DNA of 64,000 nucleotides, from contig OX388309.1 in assembly GCA_947579605.1 (NCBI GenBank), positions 19,042,713 to 19,106,712 on the forward strand. Direction: 5' to 3'. The translations under genes were made by a program, and so were the position numbers. The notes below the pieces were generated by a model. It saw only the letters and a program-made list of their open reading frames with translations. It was not told where the DNA came from and did not search any database. Origin of the DNA: Athripsodes cinereus. Taxonomy: Eukaryota > Arthropoda > Insecta > Trichoptera > Leptoceridae. Below, piece after piece: positions 31,061-45,240 of the stretch (within the stretch, counting starts at the first letter, position 1; every line of letters starts with the position of its first letter).

Positions 31061-34000
31061 GTACCTATTGAAAATGGCAAATGCCTTGTATTGGTTGAAT
31101 AAATTAATTAATAGGTAACTATTACACTATACCTATCATAAAAGAAAAACAAAGTAAGTTGGTACCGTTCAATAAGTTGTAAAAGAGTGATTGTATTTTG
31201 ATATACCTCATCATTATAATTACACGGTGTAGAGACTTAGAGAGGATGGGAGAATTTATTTGAAAATAATCCTGATAGTAAAACTTTACGCCACGTTTGT
31301 GTTATGATGTTTATATTAATTTATTTTATAATGTAATAATGTTTTCAAACTTTCTCATTACAGAAAATTTAGAAAGGCTGAGATATAATTACATTTCAAA
31401 TAGTATAAGTAGACATGTTTTGAAAAGCGTAATATGTAAAACCAGTATGTACATTTGTGATATTAACATGAAAAACAGTTGTACCTATACACTCTTTAAA
31501 TTTTCTGAGAAAACGTTACTTTAATTATCATAAAAGCATGTAGTAATCTTTTTTCGCTGTTTTTGAGTAATATTGTTTTTACAAATACTAAATTGAATCC
31601 TCAGTTTTTATAAAAATGGGTAATGATCTTGGAATGGTCGAACTATGAGAGTATGTAATACTTTCAATGAATGCATACATTTGGATCATGTCTACATAAA
31701 GTTTATTAATCAAATAAATTACAAATTACTTAAAATAAATAAATCGAAATCGTATTACCTTGCCCAATACCTTAATATGATTTCACAAATATGTAGGAGT
31801 ACCTATAACGAATACCCATGACAATTTTCATATATAAGTTTACTGGTGATACTCGTTCGTATACGTAAAATTGAATTAACGAGAGTGCATACAGTGCAGC
31901 ATTCTCTTTGTGATTGATTTAATAACAAATTATTTAATACAAATAAAATATACAGTGAACGAGTATGATGAATGTCATATTCACTCGATTGCTGGTGCAT
32001 TGCCATAAAATAAAACAAGAAGAGTATGATAAATGATACGGAATGGGTATTTTTTTCCATAATAATTATGGGTTTATATAAAAAAAATTATATAAAAACT
32101 TTCATGTAAAAAATCCTTGATGTTTTATTTCCATACTAAAATTATTTATATATAAGGTGCTTTTCGTTATTTCATTAATGGAGGTTGTTTTTAAAAGTAA
32201 TAAACCCACTAGAGTACTATTTGCATATGATGGACTGATGCGTGATAATATTACAACTTGACAACATATCGTATACGTACTAAACTTATATTTACGTTTT
32301 ACCGTTTTGAAAAAACAAGAGTGCTGCTTTTCAAAAGATTGATCTTGCGCAAAGTTATTATTTTAGTTCCCCAACATTCTCCAAAAGAACACAGGGTGAA
32401 AACAAATATTCTTCATTCAGTTATAATTCAATAACCTTTGAACCTCCTACATAATTATAATGTATTGTCAAAGGATCTGTATAAAATTCGGTTGTCCGTG
32501 CTGTCGAATTTATAGTAAGCAAAATACCAGCTCTTGTAAGCTTGCAAATATTTAATGTTTTCAAAATAATGGGTAAAACTGTAAAAAAGAAACTCAAGGT
32601 TTTGCACCAATTCTTTGAAATTGTGAATATATTATGTTCTTCAAGATATGTACTTGCAATTAGCTTTTTGACTACATAAAAAAAATAAGGAACAATATAA
32701 AAGTAAAATATTTAAAGTATGTACTAAATTTTGTTTCAAATCTCATGCATAAAAGAAAATTACTACATTGAAATGAAAAATACTTGAAATGGTGTAGTAG
32801 TACCTACACAACGTCAAGCATTTTGGTAACATTATGTATCATATTCAGACTGATTAAATAATAAAAACACGAATTCTAAATTATCCTTGTAACCTATTAC
32901 GATGTAAACAATTCTTTGTATGTAGGCAATAAGATAAATAATTAAGAAGCGCTTGTTTCACGTAAGGAATAAAGCAATGATATAAACAAGACATTATGTT
33001 CTTACACGCGGTGTAATTTCACACTCGACTTAAATATTTCACCTGTATGTTGGTATATCGTAGCGTATTAAAACAGTTGATATAGTTAACTTTGTTTTTT
33101 TTTTTAAATACAGACAATTGCACCTAAAATACCTTTAAAAATACTGAAAACGGAAACGTTAATTGGAAAATTTAAATTGACCCATTTTTTATTTCTTTTT
33201 GTCTCCAAATTCATTTACGAATGAAAACAAAATAGCAAATACACAGGATCAAAGATCCTAGTGAGACTTGGATGTGAAAGTGTTCATGATGGTAATAATT
33301 GAAATATCTAGATTGTTTCTATGTATGTATGTTGTAATTTGTAATATATTATTGTAATTGTAATTAAAAATTAATTAAATTAATAACTTTCGATTAATTA
33401 ATTAAATTAAAATATATTATGCAAATATTAATATATCAAAGAAATAAAATAAGCAATTTTGAAAATAAAAAATAAGCAAAAGCAAATAAAATTTAAAATG
33501 TATGATATACAAACAATATGAAAAGTAATCTACATGTAGGTTTGATTAGCTATAGAATTTAATGAAACTGAAACGGAATAGTAAAAGTTTCATGCAAACT
33601 AAGTATATAGATGACGAGTATTGCAATGACGAAAGGGAGTATGTAGTTTAGATGCGAAGAAAGTTCAATAACTGATTTAAATTTTTAAAGACATTTTATA
33701 AAATAAAATCAACTTCTGAAAGAACATCCATGAATGGTCAACCCTAAATCAGTTAAGTGACTGGATAATGAAAATCTTTCCAACATCTTGAAATACGTAG
33801 AATAGACAGTAAAGTTGAAAGGGTTGATCCAGATGTATATTTATGACAAACCTGTTTAATAATTCATAGGTTTTTTTTGACGAGGAGACGTAACGGTCTT
33901 TTTGAATATAAAAAGAAAAACTGAACAAGTCAAAGCAACGCATTCAAAATCACGAGAACATAAAATTTGTTTTGTATATTCAAAACATCAGTGTATTTTA

Positions 34001-34234
34001 TATTTACGCAAATATTTTATTTATTCCATATACCTATATTCATTACGTTAACGGAAATATAAAAAAATGATGTGTTTTTTGATTTTATTAATTTCCATCA
34101 AATATTTATACATTCGTTGCATTTGAATGTTCCTGATATGAAAATGTGTTAACAAACATTCAATTGAACCTTTGCAAATAAGCAAAAAAATAAAACATCC
34201 ACTATGAATGCCACGAGAATTTTTAAAAATAATA
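31061..34234. other. AT-rich spacer
   Basis: About 3.2 kb with no recognised gene or element; open frames are short and A+T driven. Confidence 0.45.
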
Positions 34235-34242
34235 ATTTATAC

Positions 34243-34375
34243 CAGGGATGTTGCGAATATTCGCATCCGCATCCGCAAATGCGGAGCTTCCGCATGTATT
34301 TGGACCAGGGATGTTGCGGATGTCGATTTTTACACATCCACGGATGTGTAAAAATCGACATCCGCAACATCCCTG
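34243..34375. mobile_element. hAT-type MITE
   Basis: It begins CAGGGATGTTGCGAATATTC and ends CCGCAACATCCCTG, flanked by the 8-bp direct repeat ATTTATAC at 34235-34242 and 34376-34383. It is 133 bp with no coding capacity. From 34306 it contains a second CAGGGATGTTGCGGATG terminus, so the right 70 bp (34306-34375) form a perfect palindrome of 34-bp arms around a 2-base centre. Confidence 0.9.
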
Positions 34376-34383
34376 ATTTATAC

Positions 34384-37020
34384 GTACCTATACGTAATGC
34401 GTGTGTGATATATCTCGACAAATTAACATGAGTTGCATGAAAAATTTGAGCCTGAATCACTCAACATTTTAAAGTTTCAAATGAAGCAAGCTTTTACAAA
34501 ATAATAGTAAATTATTTTTTATAAGAATTTATTTATCACTATTATTTTGTAACATTAAGACACTTAATTAACACAAGAGATTGGTTTGATAAATACACTT
34601 AGTCATTACATGTTATGTTACGTTACTAATATTTGGAATCTTATGAGTAAGCTGTGCGTGCCTTAATAGTAGTAAATATTATGAAAACAAATACCCGCTG
34701 ACAACGCTTTCTCATATTTATATCTTGGAAAATACTTTTACCTCAAACATTTTAATAACATCCACGTAAGATACAATACAAAATTATTTCGTTCCATAAA
34801 CGTAGATAGAAGAAAACAACACGATAAATAATATATATGAACAATATTAAGTTTTTCGCCCATTTTGCAAATCGATTATATTACTTTTTTATCACACAAA
34901 GTAAAATAAGAAAGAAAAGATCATTGTAACATTGTACGTGTATAGCATCATATGATATCTTAAAACATTTGTATCCAGAGTATTTACTCTAAATGAGGGT
35001 CGTTCAAATGGTACTTTTATTTATTCCATACATTTCAGAAGTACATCAATTCTCATTCCCACCGCATAATCTCGTCTACTTTATTTACAACAATCCCATT
35101 AACTCCAAATCTACTTGCTTATTACAATTTTGGATGTGTATAAATGTAAACATTTTCAATCAACAGATAAAACAAATATATGTAGGAGGAAAATATCAAG
35201 CAATAGGCCTTGACTCTTCTTTACTTTGACCAAGGTATCTTACGGTTTCATCTACCTTGTACATTAAAAATTGTAAGAACTTCAAACTCCTACACAAACT
35301 TTCAACATCTCAAATCAAATAGGATCCCCCTAGTTTAGAAGATAAATTTAAAGGTTCATATTTATAACGAACTTTTCTATAAATATTGTATCCAAAGCTT
35401 TGTTGTATAAATATTGTATGATTTTATTAATGTTCCTACCAACTCACTTGTAAGATTTTATTAATGTTCCTACCTATCCAGAATGAATAATTGAGGTTAC
35501 ATTGACAATAAAGCCTCATTTCAAAACGATAACAAATTGGGTAAGATTAGTTGTCAACGTTACAATTACAATGCACCAAAATCCTTTGTCCATTCTGTTA
35601 GATATTCCTGTTTCAGTTACGCGTACGTAACATACTACTGTAGTAGGAAAACCAACAGTATTTTTTTTATCGTTTTAGCTTTATATTTATGATGCCGCAG
35701 CGGTGAAACGCAACGATACCGCACCATGCGACGTGGTAGGAAAATATCTGAAAAGATATGCTTGGCAGCCATGAGGTAGAACAAAATGGTGTATTTCCAT
35801 AATATGAATTAATTACTAGATGTTAATTTTAACACCCTACAATAAATTAAAATTTCAATTTAATCACGAGAATATCAAAGTGCAAAATAAAGTGAATTTA
35901 TAATTTCTGTGTAATTAAAGAAAGAGTGCATGAATATACTTCAGCAAAATCATAAATAATATCTCGTAGACAGTTCTTCAGATTAATTGATTTATATTTT
36001 ATCAATGAGTGACCATCATGAGGAATTGGGTCACGTATATTTTATTTCACACCGGAAATATGTAACTTTATAAATGCTGAATACGTTAATTCGATTTGGA
36101 AATAAAACAGTTTGTTTTAACGTCAGTAGTGTTAACAAATTCCTAAAATAATATGGCTACGAAAATATGTGACGTGAAATACTTTAGAATAATTTAATTT
36201 ATTCACGCGCCGGGTCGTTCGTTGAATTTAGGAAAAATACACAAATATCCGAGAAATAAAGTTATTTCAACAAATATATTTAGGAAATTTTAAAAAAGGA
36301 TGTGAATATTATTCGTTGAACAGAATTGGATGAACGCTCAATAATCAGGGACTCAAGACATAAAATTGCTAGCAACAACATGGTTCTTCTATTGAGATGA
36401 TCTGAGGAATTAATAATTATTCAATAATTTAATATAATTTCACCTTTATAGTTTTAAATTGTTAATTACATAGAAAATGTATAATGTACATCAGTTATGA
36501 GTACATTCAAATGACTATTAACACCAGTACGACAACGTCTGATGCCAATGGTTTATCCACGAACCCTTCCAAAAATTAAAACAATCATTAGAAATGTGAA
36601 TGGTTACAATTTAAACAGTTTGATAGGAACGAGTACATACATATAAGTGAGAAAAATTACATATTAATTGCGCCTTCTAATATCCAATACTAAAGTTTCT
36701 CTAATATACGAGGGGTGTATTAATTATTTACAACATTACCCTAACAGAATCTATACTACTAGTGAATAAAATATTTCGATTAAATTATTTTACTTGATCA
36801 CGTCCGTTGTACATTAGTGAGGTTTTGATTTAAACATTAAAATAATTAGTTCGTACCAAGCCAGAGGTTGTTCATTAAAATAAATACGTTTGTGAAATGA
36901 AACAGCTTTTTAAATTTAAATGCCAAATAGTTCAAGGAAATTTTCATCATGGAATAAATTTAGAAAAAATAATAGTTAAATGACGAGTCCGTGTTTCTTA
37001 TACCTAAGCGTAGATAAACT
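34384..37020. other. AT-rich spacer with small local duplications
   Basis: GATTTTATTAATGTTCCTAC recurs at 35420 and 35454, and TATAAATATTGTAT occurs twice just upstream. A G+C-richer patch at 35690-35770 has no readable coding signal. No gene is recognised. Confidence 0.45.
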
Positions 37021-37084
37021 TCAAGAACTCTAACATTAGAAGGTTGAGAGTCCGAGACTTAACCATCAGGCTACCAGTTACTTC
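37021..37084 (-). repeat. tRNA-derived SINE head fragment
   Basis: On the minus strand GGTAGCCTGATGGTTAAGTC matches the A-box region of the SINEs at 25480-25832 and 40153-40300; the B-box region (GAGTTCTTGAAG) is worn. Confidence 0.55.
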
Positions 37085-37442
37085 AATATTTCAAACAATA
37101 TTTATTTATTTATTTATTTCTTACAACAACAAAACAACTTAACAACAACAAAAACCTATTAACTAAACATTTCTTTATATTAAATATAAATATACTATAT
37201 TGCTGAAATAAATTTATTCAATATAATTTATTGCCTTGCTAGACTAGCTTTACTCTGTTTTGAAGTAATTTCTATATACGTAATATGTTAGGTATTTTTA
37301 ACTGTTCTGTAGCCAGTTTTTGTTAAGTACAAGTTTTAATGTAGGTACGCAACAAACAAATAAAATAATTATTAAATAAAAAACAAAAATTAAGAGATTT
37401 ACAAAAAAGGATAATAATGAGAATGGAGCCAGCTTCTTCCTT

Positions 37443-37484
<42 letters not shown>

Positions 37485-38565
37485 TGCATATTTTTTTTGA
37501 GAAATTGAAATGAAAATATATGCATTAAAATATCTAGTCACGATTTTAAATGCTATTATATATAAGCAATAAGCCACTATCATATTAAAATTAATTCTTT
37601 ATGTACTTAGTAGTTGGTTTCTTATATCTCCCTAAAAAATCAGAAATGACATCATGATAGAAATGTATAAAAAATATATATTATTATTGTTCATTGCTAT
37701 GAGAAGATAATTCTTTAGAAATTGGGTAGAAACGATGAAACGAGTCTGATGAAATTCACAACACATTGTTATGTAGGTTAAAAATTTATATGTTATGTAG
37801 GTTATTAATTATTGTTAAAAATATATCATGATTTGATATGAAATATTACCAAAAATAAGGATGTTTGCGTAAAGATCATGTACACTGTAGATACATACGA
37901 GTAGGTATAAAAAATCAATAGACGTATTATGATAAAAATAAAAGATTAAGTACGTGGCAAAAATAATTACTTCATGGTGAAAAAAATAATATTTATATAA
38001 AGATTTATGTTCGACATTATAGAGTGTGATGTACGTGCTAAAGTACCTCAAGAACATTGTAAAATTTTTATAAAATTATGAATAATAATAACATCGATAA
38101 AATTCTGAATTAACAACCATTTTGTTTTAGTTATCTACCTATATTAAAATACAGTAATTACACGTGTTAAGCAATATGAAAAAGTCGATATGTATACATC
38201 TTCATTACGAATTCAACAAAAAAATTAATCAGGATGATGGCTTTAATGCATTTGCATACTAATTAGATAACAACATGAACCATCTGTCAATATTCAGATT
38301 GTACCTACCTACCAATTGAAACATCGTGTATAATTCCATAGATTTGCATAGATATAACAAAATATTTGTAAAGCGTGTACTTATTTAAATTTGATAATCT
38401 ACATTGACATCTATCAACAAGAGAAGCCTTTTACAAAACGTCAACATGTTTGTTTCAATAAAATATGTCAATTCTGCGTAAACAAAATACTGAAAAAGTA
38501 ACCCATAATTTATTCAAAGCTTACTAAATATGAAGATTTTTTGTTCCTTTACTATTATATCATAA
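37085..38565. other. AT-rich spacer with (CT)n
   Basis: A (TTTA)n run occurs at 37100-37120 and a (CT)n microsatellite at 37440-37478. TATGTTATGTAGGTTA is duplicated near 37770 and 37790. No gene is recognised. Confidence 0.45.
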
Positions 38566-38700
38566 CGGCGTAATCAAAAAGTGGGATTGCCAGCAGACTA
38601 GCAGCATGTAGGTAATAAACTCGCAAGTTGATCTCTCCGTGTCATCAATAAAGTAGGACACTCAAGAGGAGTGGCATTGCTCTGCAAAATTTGAACTTTT
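38566..38700 (+). repeat. SINE-like dispersed repeat, partial
   Basis: ATAACGGCGTAATCAAAAAG, TGGGATTGCCAGCAGACTAG, CATGTAGGTAATAAACTCGC and CACTCAAGAGGAGTGGC follow the order of the copy at 29640-29940. Confidence 0.55.
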
Positions 38701-40152
38701 AAAAAGCATAATAATCTGAATACATTAATGGGTTGACTATCTTACAGTCAACGATTATTGAATATTATTTCATATGAAAGAACATAATTATAGGCTCACA
38801 CCGATTGTAAAGTTATAATTGATGTAAAGAAACATAGATTCATTTTTCAATATATTTTGTTACGAATACCTACATTATTATTATTATTATTATGTGGTTT
38901 ATAAGATACCATGAAAATCCGCCTCCATATTAAAGTAAATCAATATTAAAAACTGATTTAGTGTTAAAAACATTTCAAGAATAAACAGATATGTGCTGTT
39001 TTCTCAGTTTCATTGTTCTAAAATCGATGTGCCTTTGCATGTGAACACTTCAATCATACGAAAATAATTATTATGGTTGATTTTAAAATGATTAAATTAT
39101 TTATGTGATTTAAAAATTACTTTTGTAAGAAGGATTACGTAGTTTATTCATGAGATGAGTTAGCCACACCATAACCTATAACAAATTAGAATTTTTATTT
39201 TCTTACTATACAATAAAAAATATCCCTCTAGGGATAGCAAAAATAAATACATCATTATATTTTTCCAATTACATGTAGGCAGTAAACTGACGTAAATCAT
39301 CATCACAAAAATTCCAAGTAAATAATAATTAGAATTTTGTTAAATGATAGATATAATTATGTAGAAATGTAATAAAATAACAAATCAGAAAAATATAAAC
39401 AAACCTGAAGAGACTCTGACTACGCAGTGAACTTTATTCTCAATCATGATAGCATATCAAATAATGAAACACTTACCTGAAAAGAAAGAAAAAATAAATT
39501 AGTTAACTATGAAAACAAAACATGACAAGGTTGTAAACTTTTCGTAGTCATTAATTTGCTTCCTACATTCCATTTCAGTCCAATTAGATTCCAATATCTT
39601 AGATCTAAGCTGATTCTAGTTTCATCGGAAAATTACAAAGAATAAATAAAACCAATAAAACATATTTCACTTTTGTGAACAATATTGTTATCATATCATT
39701 GCTGACATTTGAGTTTTAACCGCTATTAAAACGCTAGCGTTAAGTATAATAATATTATAGAACGAAAGGAAAACGAGAATATTTTATATCATAAACTCTA
39801 CGAAGCATGAGAAAACGACCAACATCTTTGGATTGAATGATTAAAAGCATATAGAGACTATGTAAAGGGAAGAGTTACATTTCGAACTTCAATATACTTC
39901 ATGTTCGTGACTTACAACGGGAATATACGTCAGCATTGTGAAAAGTCCAGTAACATTAATGAAAAATAGGTATCTAACCAATATACCTACTACAATTTTA
40001 GCACCTTCATTGAAAAATGTTTCAGAAACAACATAAAAGTGGAACAAAAAAAAAGTATGCACGTAGAAAAATTATTTATTTATTCTTTTTGCACATCATC
40101 ATTATATAAGCGTGTTAACAAAACAAAACAAAGTTTAAAATAATATATAAAA
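38701..40152. other. AT-rich spacer
   Basis: An (ATT)n microsatellite is at 38874-38893. No gene is recognised. Confidence 0.4.
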
Positions 40153-40300
40153 CGAGTTCGTCGGTAGTCTGGAGGTAGAGTCTCGGCCTCATGCGAGGTT
40201 TGGAGTTCGATTCCAGGTGCCGATAAACTCCCCTTTCACGACACAAGCTTTTAGCTTATTGTGAAAAGTGTATAAGGTTGAATTTGGGCTTATAACAAAA
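40153..40300 (+). mobile_element. tRNA-derived SINE, 3'-truncated copy
   Basis: It starts with GTCGGTAGTCTGGAGGTAGA (A box) and GGAGTTCGATTCCAG (B box), then CCCCTTTCACGACACAAGCT and TTATTGTGAAAAGTGTATAA, matching the minus-strand SINE at 25480-25832. Similarity stops near 40300, before the core. Confidence 0.75.
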
Positions 40301-43300
40301 ACTTCGAAGAAATACAAAATTTAAAAGAAATACAAAATTTAAAAAAATATATACTAGGACGATATGCAGTGGCAAGAAAATCACTTTTAACTGATTTCTT
40401 CCATCTAACGATTATGGTGATTAATATTTTTTTTTGAATAGAAATGGAAAGTGTTCATAAACTTTTGACTTTGTCATATTAATGCAAAAAATGATAGTTT
40501 AAAAATTCATATGTATGGCTTAATAATAAAATTAATTCGTATACCAGCAATGTTCTATCGAACATCGATTTAATCTAACAGGGTGTAATATAATAGTTAC
40601 TTTGTTGAAGTCAAAATCTTCAACGATTCGGAATACATCGTGAGGAAATATGCTGTGAGCGCCGTTCAATGGTACATGCTTTTCATTGAGGTATCCGTAC
40701 TTAACCATCTGTCATCATGTTCATCATTCTGTTGTTATAAATAATGTTGATCGTTTTTATTTCAACTACATATGTTTTTTTAATGTATTGTAAAGGCTGT
40801 TTTGGCCTATATTGTCTTTATAAAGAAACAAATATCTCTCCGTGTTATGAAATTTAGTTGTCGGCGTGGCTTATACTTAATAGTTTTAATTGCGAAGAAA
40901 TACAAGGTTGTTTGAAATTGAGATGATGAAATGTTTTAACAAATGGTAGGAACAATATGAAATGATTGTCCCTTAACAATAACTATGCATCAAATTGCCC
41001 TATGCAGAATACAATAGAGTTGCGTAAGAGAGAAAGAATAAGAGGAGTAACTTTACGTTGATTGTTTCTATTGTAAATCACAACGAATGTGTTAAGGTCA
41101 ATCATTTTATTAGAAAGAGAGGCGATGAGGCCATGAATTAAATAAAAGGAAACTTTTAAATTGTTATAATGAACTACCAGAGTAAGTACGTGTCTATAAA
41201 ACTCTATAATATGAAGCAATACTCAAGTTAACACCTTATAAATGGATAATGATTTTGATTCACAATTTTCTCAAGAGCAAAATGAGAGAAGAAAATAAGC
41301 ATGTTGTGAGTTTTTCATTATAATACGTCTACGTGTTTGAAATCACATGAAATAATTCTAATAAAAATTCACCATTGCACCACAGAATGATAGTATAGTA
41401 TGTATTATCTGTAAATAGAAATATTACCAACCACACGTAGTAATTTCCTAATTGATAACACGCTGAATATCTCTATAATGTTATAAAACAATATCTTATA
41501 ATTCGTTACATAAATAATGGTAAATTTAATAACCTACAACACGATAATTATAATACCTATTACCTATTATTTGTGTTGAAATAATAAAATTGTTTTGCAC
41601 TGAATTCCGTTCTCTTATTATTCGTGAAAGGTAGACATGAGCAATGACTGCGTTGTTATAAAATCCTTGAGATTTGTTATTCTGTGTACCTATATCTATG
41701 TATATTATATTGCCAAATTATTTACTATTCATATACACGTAGACGACTTCAATCCATCAAAATAATAACTTTATAAGGCTTCCTTAATAATATTGAATAG
41801 TTCTTACTATAAAAGTAAGAAGACTTAAGAATTCCATTTTAGATTTTTACGAAATAATATCAAAGAAAACAACATTTTATAATGTGATTGCTATTTTTAT
41901 TAAATTTACTAACAAATGTTGTTTACACGAGTATTATTTTATCGATGGTGAGTGAGTTTGTGAACATGAAATAAATAAAAATGCTATACCAGTTCCAAAT
42001 CTCAGTTATATATTCGAAACAACATGTGTAGAAAATAAACTTCAGCCACTGGATTCTATAATTATGTAGTTGAGTCACCAGATCAATTAATGTACACTTA
42101 GTCCAATAAATCTTTGAACACAACAACATTGCACAAGTTAAATAATTACAATAATAATTGTTGTAAACTTAGAATGAATATTTTAATGGTTTTCGTACAC
42201 TCATTACGGTAAACACGATATTAGTATTTCAATACCAAAAGGAAGTTGGGGAAGCAGATGACTTGTTTACTGGAAGTTTGTTCTAGAGGTTTGTGCGGTA
42301 ACGGGAGTGCTGCGTTACATGGAAGATTGTTGGAGTATGTGTGGGAAACCTAGGTACTAGGCATTAACTAAGTACTCTGCGCAAACATTAATCCGTCTTG
42401 TATTATTAATATGTATTTTGCACTACTAACCTATTCTCTACGTGTAACTTTACCTAGAAACATGAATCCCGAAATTGTTTTTCAATAAAACTATGAACAA
42501 TGTTATATTAGTTTGCGTGGTTTTAAAATACACATTCAACATACTTAAACTAATGAAATAAACGCATGGGGAGTTGAAAATATTACGTACTATGATTTAC
42601 ATTACATGTAATACAAATGAATATTATTTTAGCTACATGCTCATGTCTATTTTCAAAAATAATTATTAACTTAGAATAAAGTGAAGTTGTTTACAATATT
42701 TCCTATGAACGCTGCATTGCTGTGTCCAACAGTTTATGCTAAATGATCTTTTCGAAAGTGCATGATAAATATTGTACAAATAATATACAGTAATGTAGTA
42801 AAAAATGTAACCTTTATTTGATCGTTGTTGAGATAAATATTTTAGTTTAATCACGGTATTATGTAGTTATGATGGAAGTAATCTACTTTAATTCAACATT
42901 ATTTGAAACTTACATAGTACCCTACACACGTGCATCAAGTTTATGAATATTACAAAGAGCGATTTAAACTTGGTGATATAATATTATTATGTTGTATAGA
43001 TACGTATTACATATCTACTACAGTACAAGGCTCGTATAAGTTTACGTCCCGGAGTAAACAAGGACGCTAATTACTAAAACAACGTCGGAGGCCAACGTCC
43101 CACTTCCCTCATTAAGATTTTGTATTCTGTTATAAATTTCCAACAAGCTTCGTTCGTCTTTTAAAGCTTACACTTTTAGCATCTCTTTTACCCGCTTTAA
43201 ACTGAAATTTAATTTCATATTATGAATATTTTAGTGCTTTCAATGCACTGATGGAAAGTTTTAATAACGTACAATATTTCATCCATCATTTCTTCATAGC

Positions 43301-44865
43301 AGAAGAACACATTATTTTATAAAGTACCTACTTGAATAAATAGGAATATATTAATACACAAAAACGGAAAATAAACAACATACTTACGTAGCTTCATTTA
43401 TTTTCATTACTCTGGAAAGAAATTTTACATTCATTCTTAATCTCTTGTCTTGAAAAATCCAGAGCAAAAGGGTACAGTTGAAGTTTGTATACTCTGTCTT
43501 ATGATATAATCATTAATATATTGATTTCATACATATTCAATGATGTTGTAAAAAGATTTATATCTTTAATACTGTAATTAGTTTAAAGACAATGAAAGAT
43601 AAATTAGCTATAGAAAATAATATTTAAATGATAGATCAACACATCTCCTACATCTCTTATTATTAATGCGTCAGTTATATAAATTCAATTGTTTAAATAA
43701 TAATAGTTATAACAACTAAAACATGACACCCACAACATGGTAAAGTTAGAAGTGGATATAGTAGAGATGAGTACAATGATAATAATTGAAATTGAATTAT
43801 TTATTGTATTATATTATTAGGTATATCCTGAGTCCTGTCTATTGAATTGTATAGTCTAATGTAGTAGGTAATATTATCCACTGTAAGTAGGTAGCAAATA
43901 CATAGTAAGGGCAATGTACCGGAAACTTTTTCCGTGGGAAATCACGTGTTACAATAATACTCGTAGTACATGTTCGGCCTTGAACCCGATGGCGGTAAAC
44001 AATAAAATGATTACGTAACGTTTAACTATTTGCCAGCCTGCCTTACTTGGTACGAGAATACAAGCTAAAGTGAAATAGTACAACACTACTATCACTACTA
44101 CCACTACTACTTCTACTATTACTACGTCAGATAAGGAACGAGGAGGGAGTCCTTTTTACTACGAGTGAATTATGTTTTGTCGTACTAAAGAGAATATTTT
44201 GAATCGATGCCAAAAAATGTTAAACGATTTACGTTGTGCTGGCATTGTATTAACTTCACATTACTTAAGGCTAACGTACTGTTCACTCAAGTACCTACCT
44301 ATTTAACTACCTACCTACACACATAATATTATATGAGTAGGTATCGAATAAATTTACGGAAGTAGGTAGGTACCTACAAAAGCGAACAACCATGAAGTAG
44401 TGCCTACATAATATTTTAACCCAAAAATCTACTCCCAATTTTAGCAAACCTTCTGTAATAACAATATAATAAAAATCTTAATATTTTTTATTCACAAGAG
44501 TAAGTTCGTACGTAGGTACTACAAATGTTATATAAGATTATTTAATAAAAGTTTAAAATGTACAAAACTACTGGTATTGGGTTACAAAACCACATACAAA
44601 TTTATGGTAACAAATGGGGTGAATAAAGTGTGGATAAATTTGTTTATTTGTTAGAATATTTTAGTACGAGTCGGACACCATGTATAATTATTACTATATA
44701 CGAGTACCTACATAAATTAGAACGCATAAACCAAATAAGAATGATTAATAAAGATTCGGTATAACAAGAAGCTTATGGCATTATTTTACAACATTCACAA
44801 TAATCGTACAAGTATATTTCGTATAAATCAACTTTTCTATCTGAAACCCAAGTAATCCATTAAAT
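40301..44865. other. AT-rich spacer
   Basis: About 4.5 kb without recognised genes. An imperfect (ACT)n run at 44085-44126 may be the remains of a repeat tail. All frames are short. Confidence 0.45.
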
Positions 44866-45005
44866 TTACTACTACTGCTACTATTCTAGCATAGCATATC
44901 CCACAAGTGAGGTAGCCAGCAGCCTAAATTTGAAATGTAAAATGTGTTTTTAGAACACAGGCTGTCTGCCTTTCACGGGACACTTACCTTGCTGTGTGCT
45001 CCACT
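44866..45005 (+). repeat. SINE-like dispersed repeat, partial
   Basis: A (TAC)n-like start, AGCATATCCCACAAGTGAGG, TAGCCAGCAG, then GTCTGCCTTTCACGGGACAC. The central core is deleted relative to the copy at 29640-29940. Confidence 0.55.
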
Positions 45006-45149
45006 TAAATGTATTTTCACAAGAATACAACATTGAGAGACAGAGATATTAAATTTTAAATGTGACATATATGAAACTATTTATGATGTGGATTATAAAT
45101 GTTTATTAAAGAAAGCATCACTTTATATGATATCATCCGTCAGCTGGGA

Positions 45150-45240
45150 TTTGAAACCGCAACCCATACATTTCGCGAGGGTAATTCAGGTCATCGGAAA
45201 ACTTGTGGATGAAAAAAATTGACATCTTTTTAGCCAGCTA
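45150..45240 (-). repeat. Second tRNA-like SINE family, fragment
   Basis: Minus strand CCTCGCGAAATGTATGGGTT, GCGGTTTCAAATCCCAG (B box with one inserted T). A related piece at 54706-54780 has TCTCGCGACAAGATGGATT, GCGGGTTCAAGTCTCG. Confidence 0.45.

Noticed and set aside
37298..37525. Minus frame with an RERERE run
   Set aside because: Translation of the (CT)n microsatellite.
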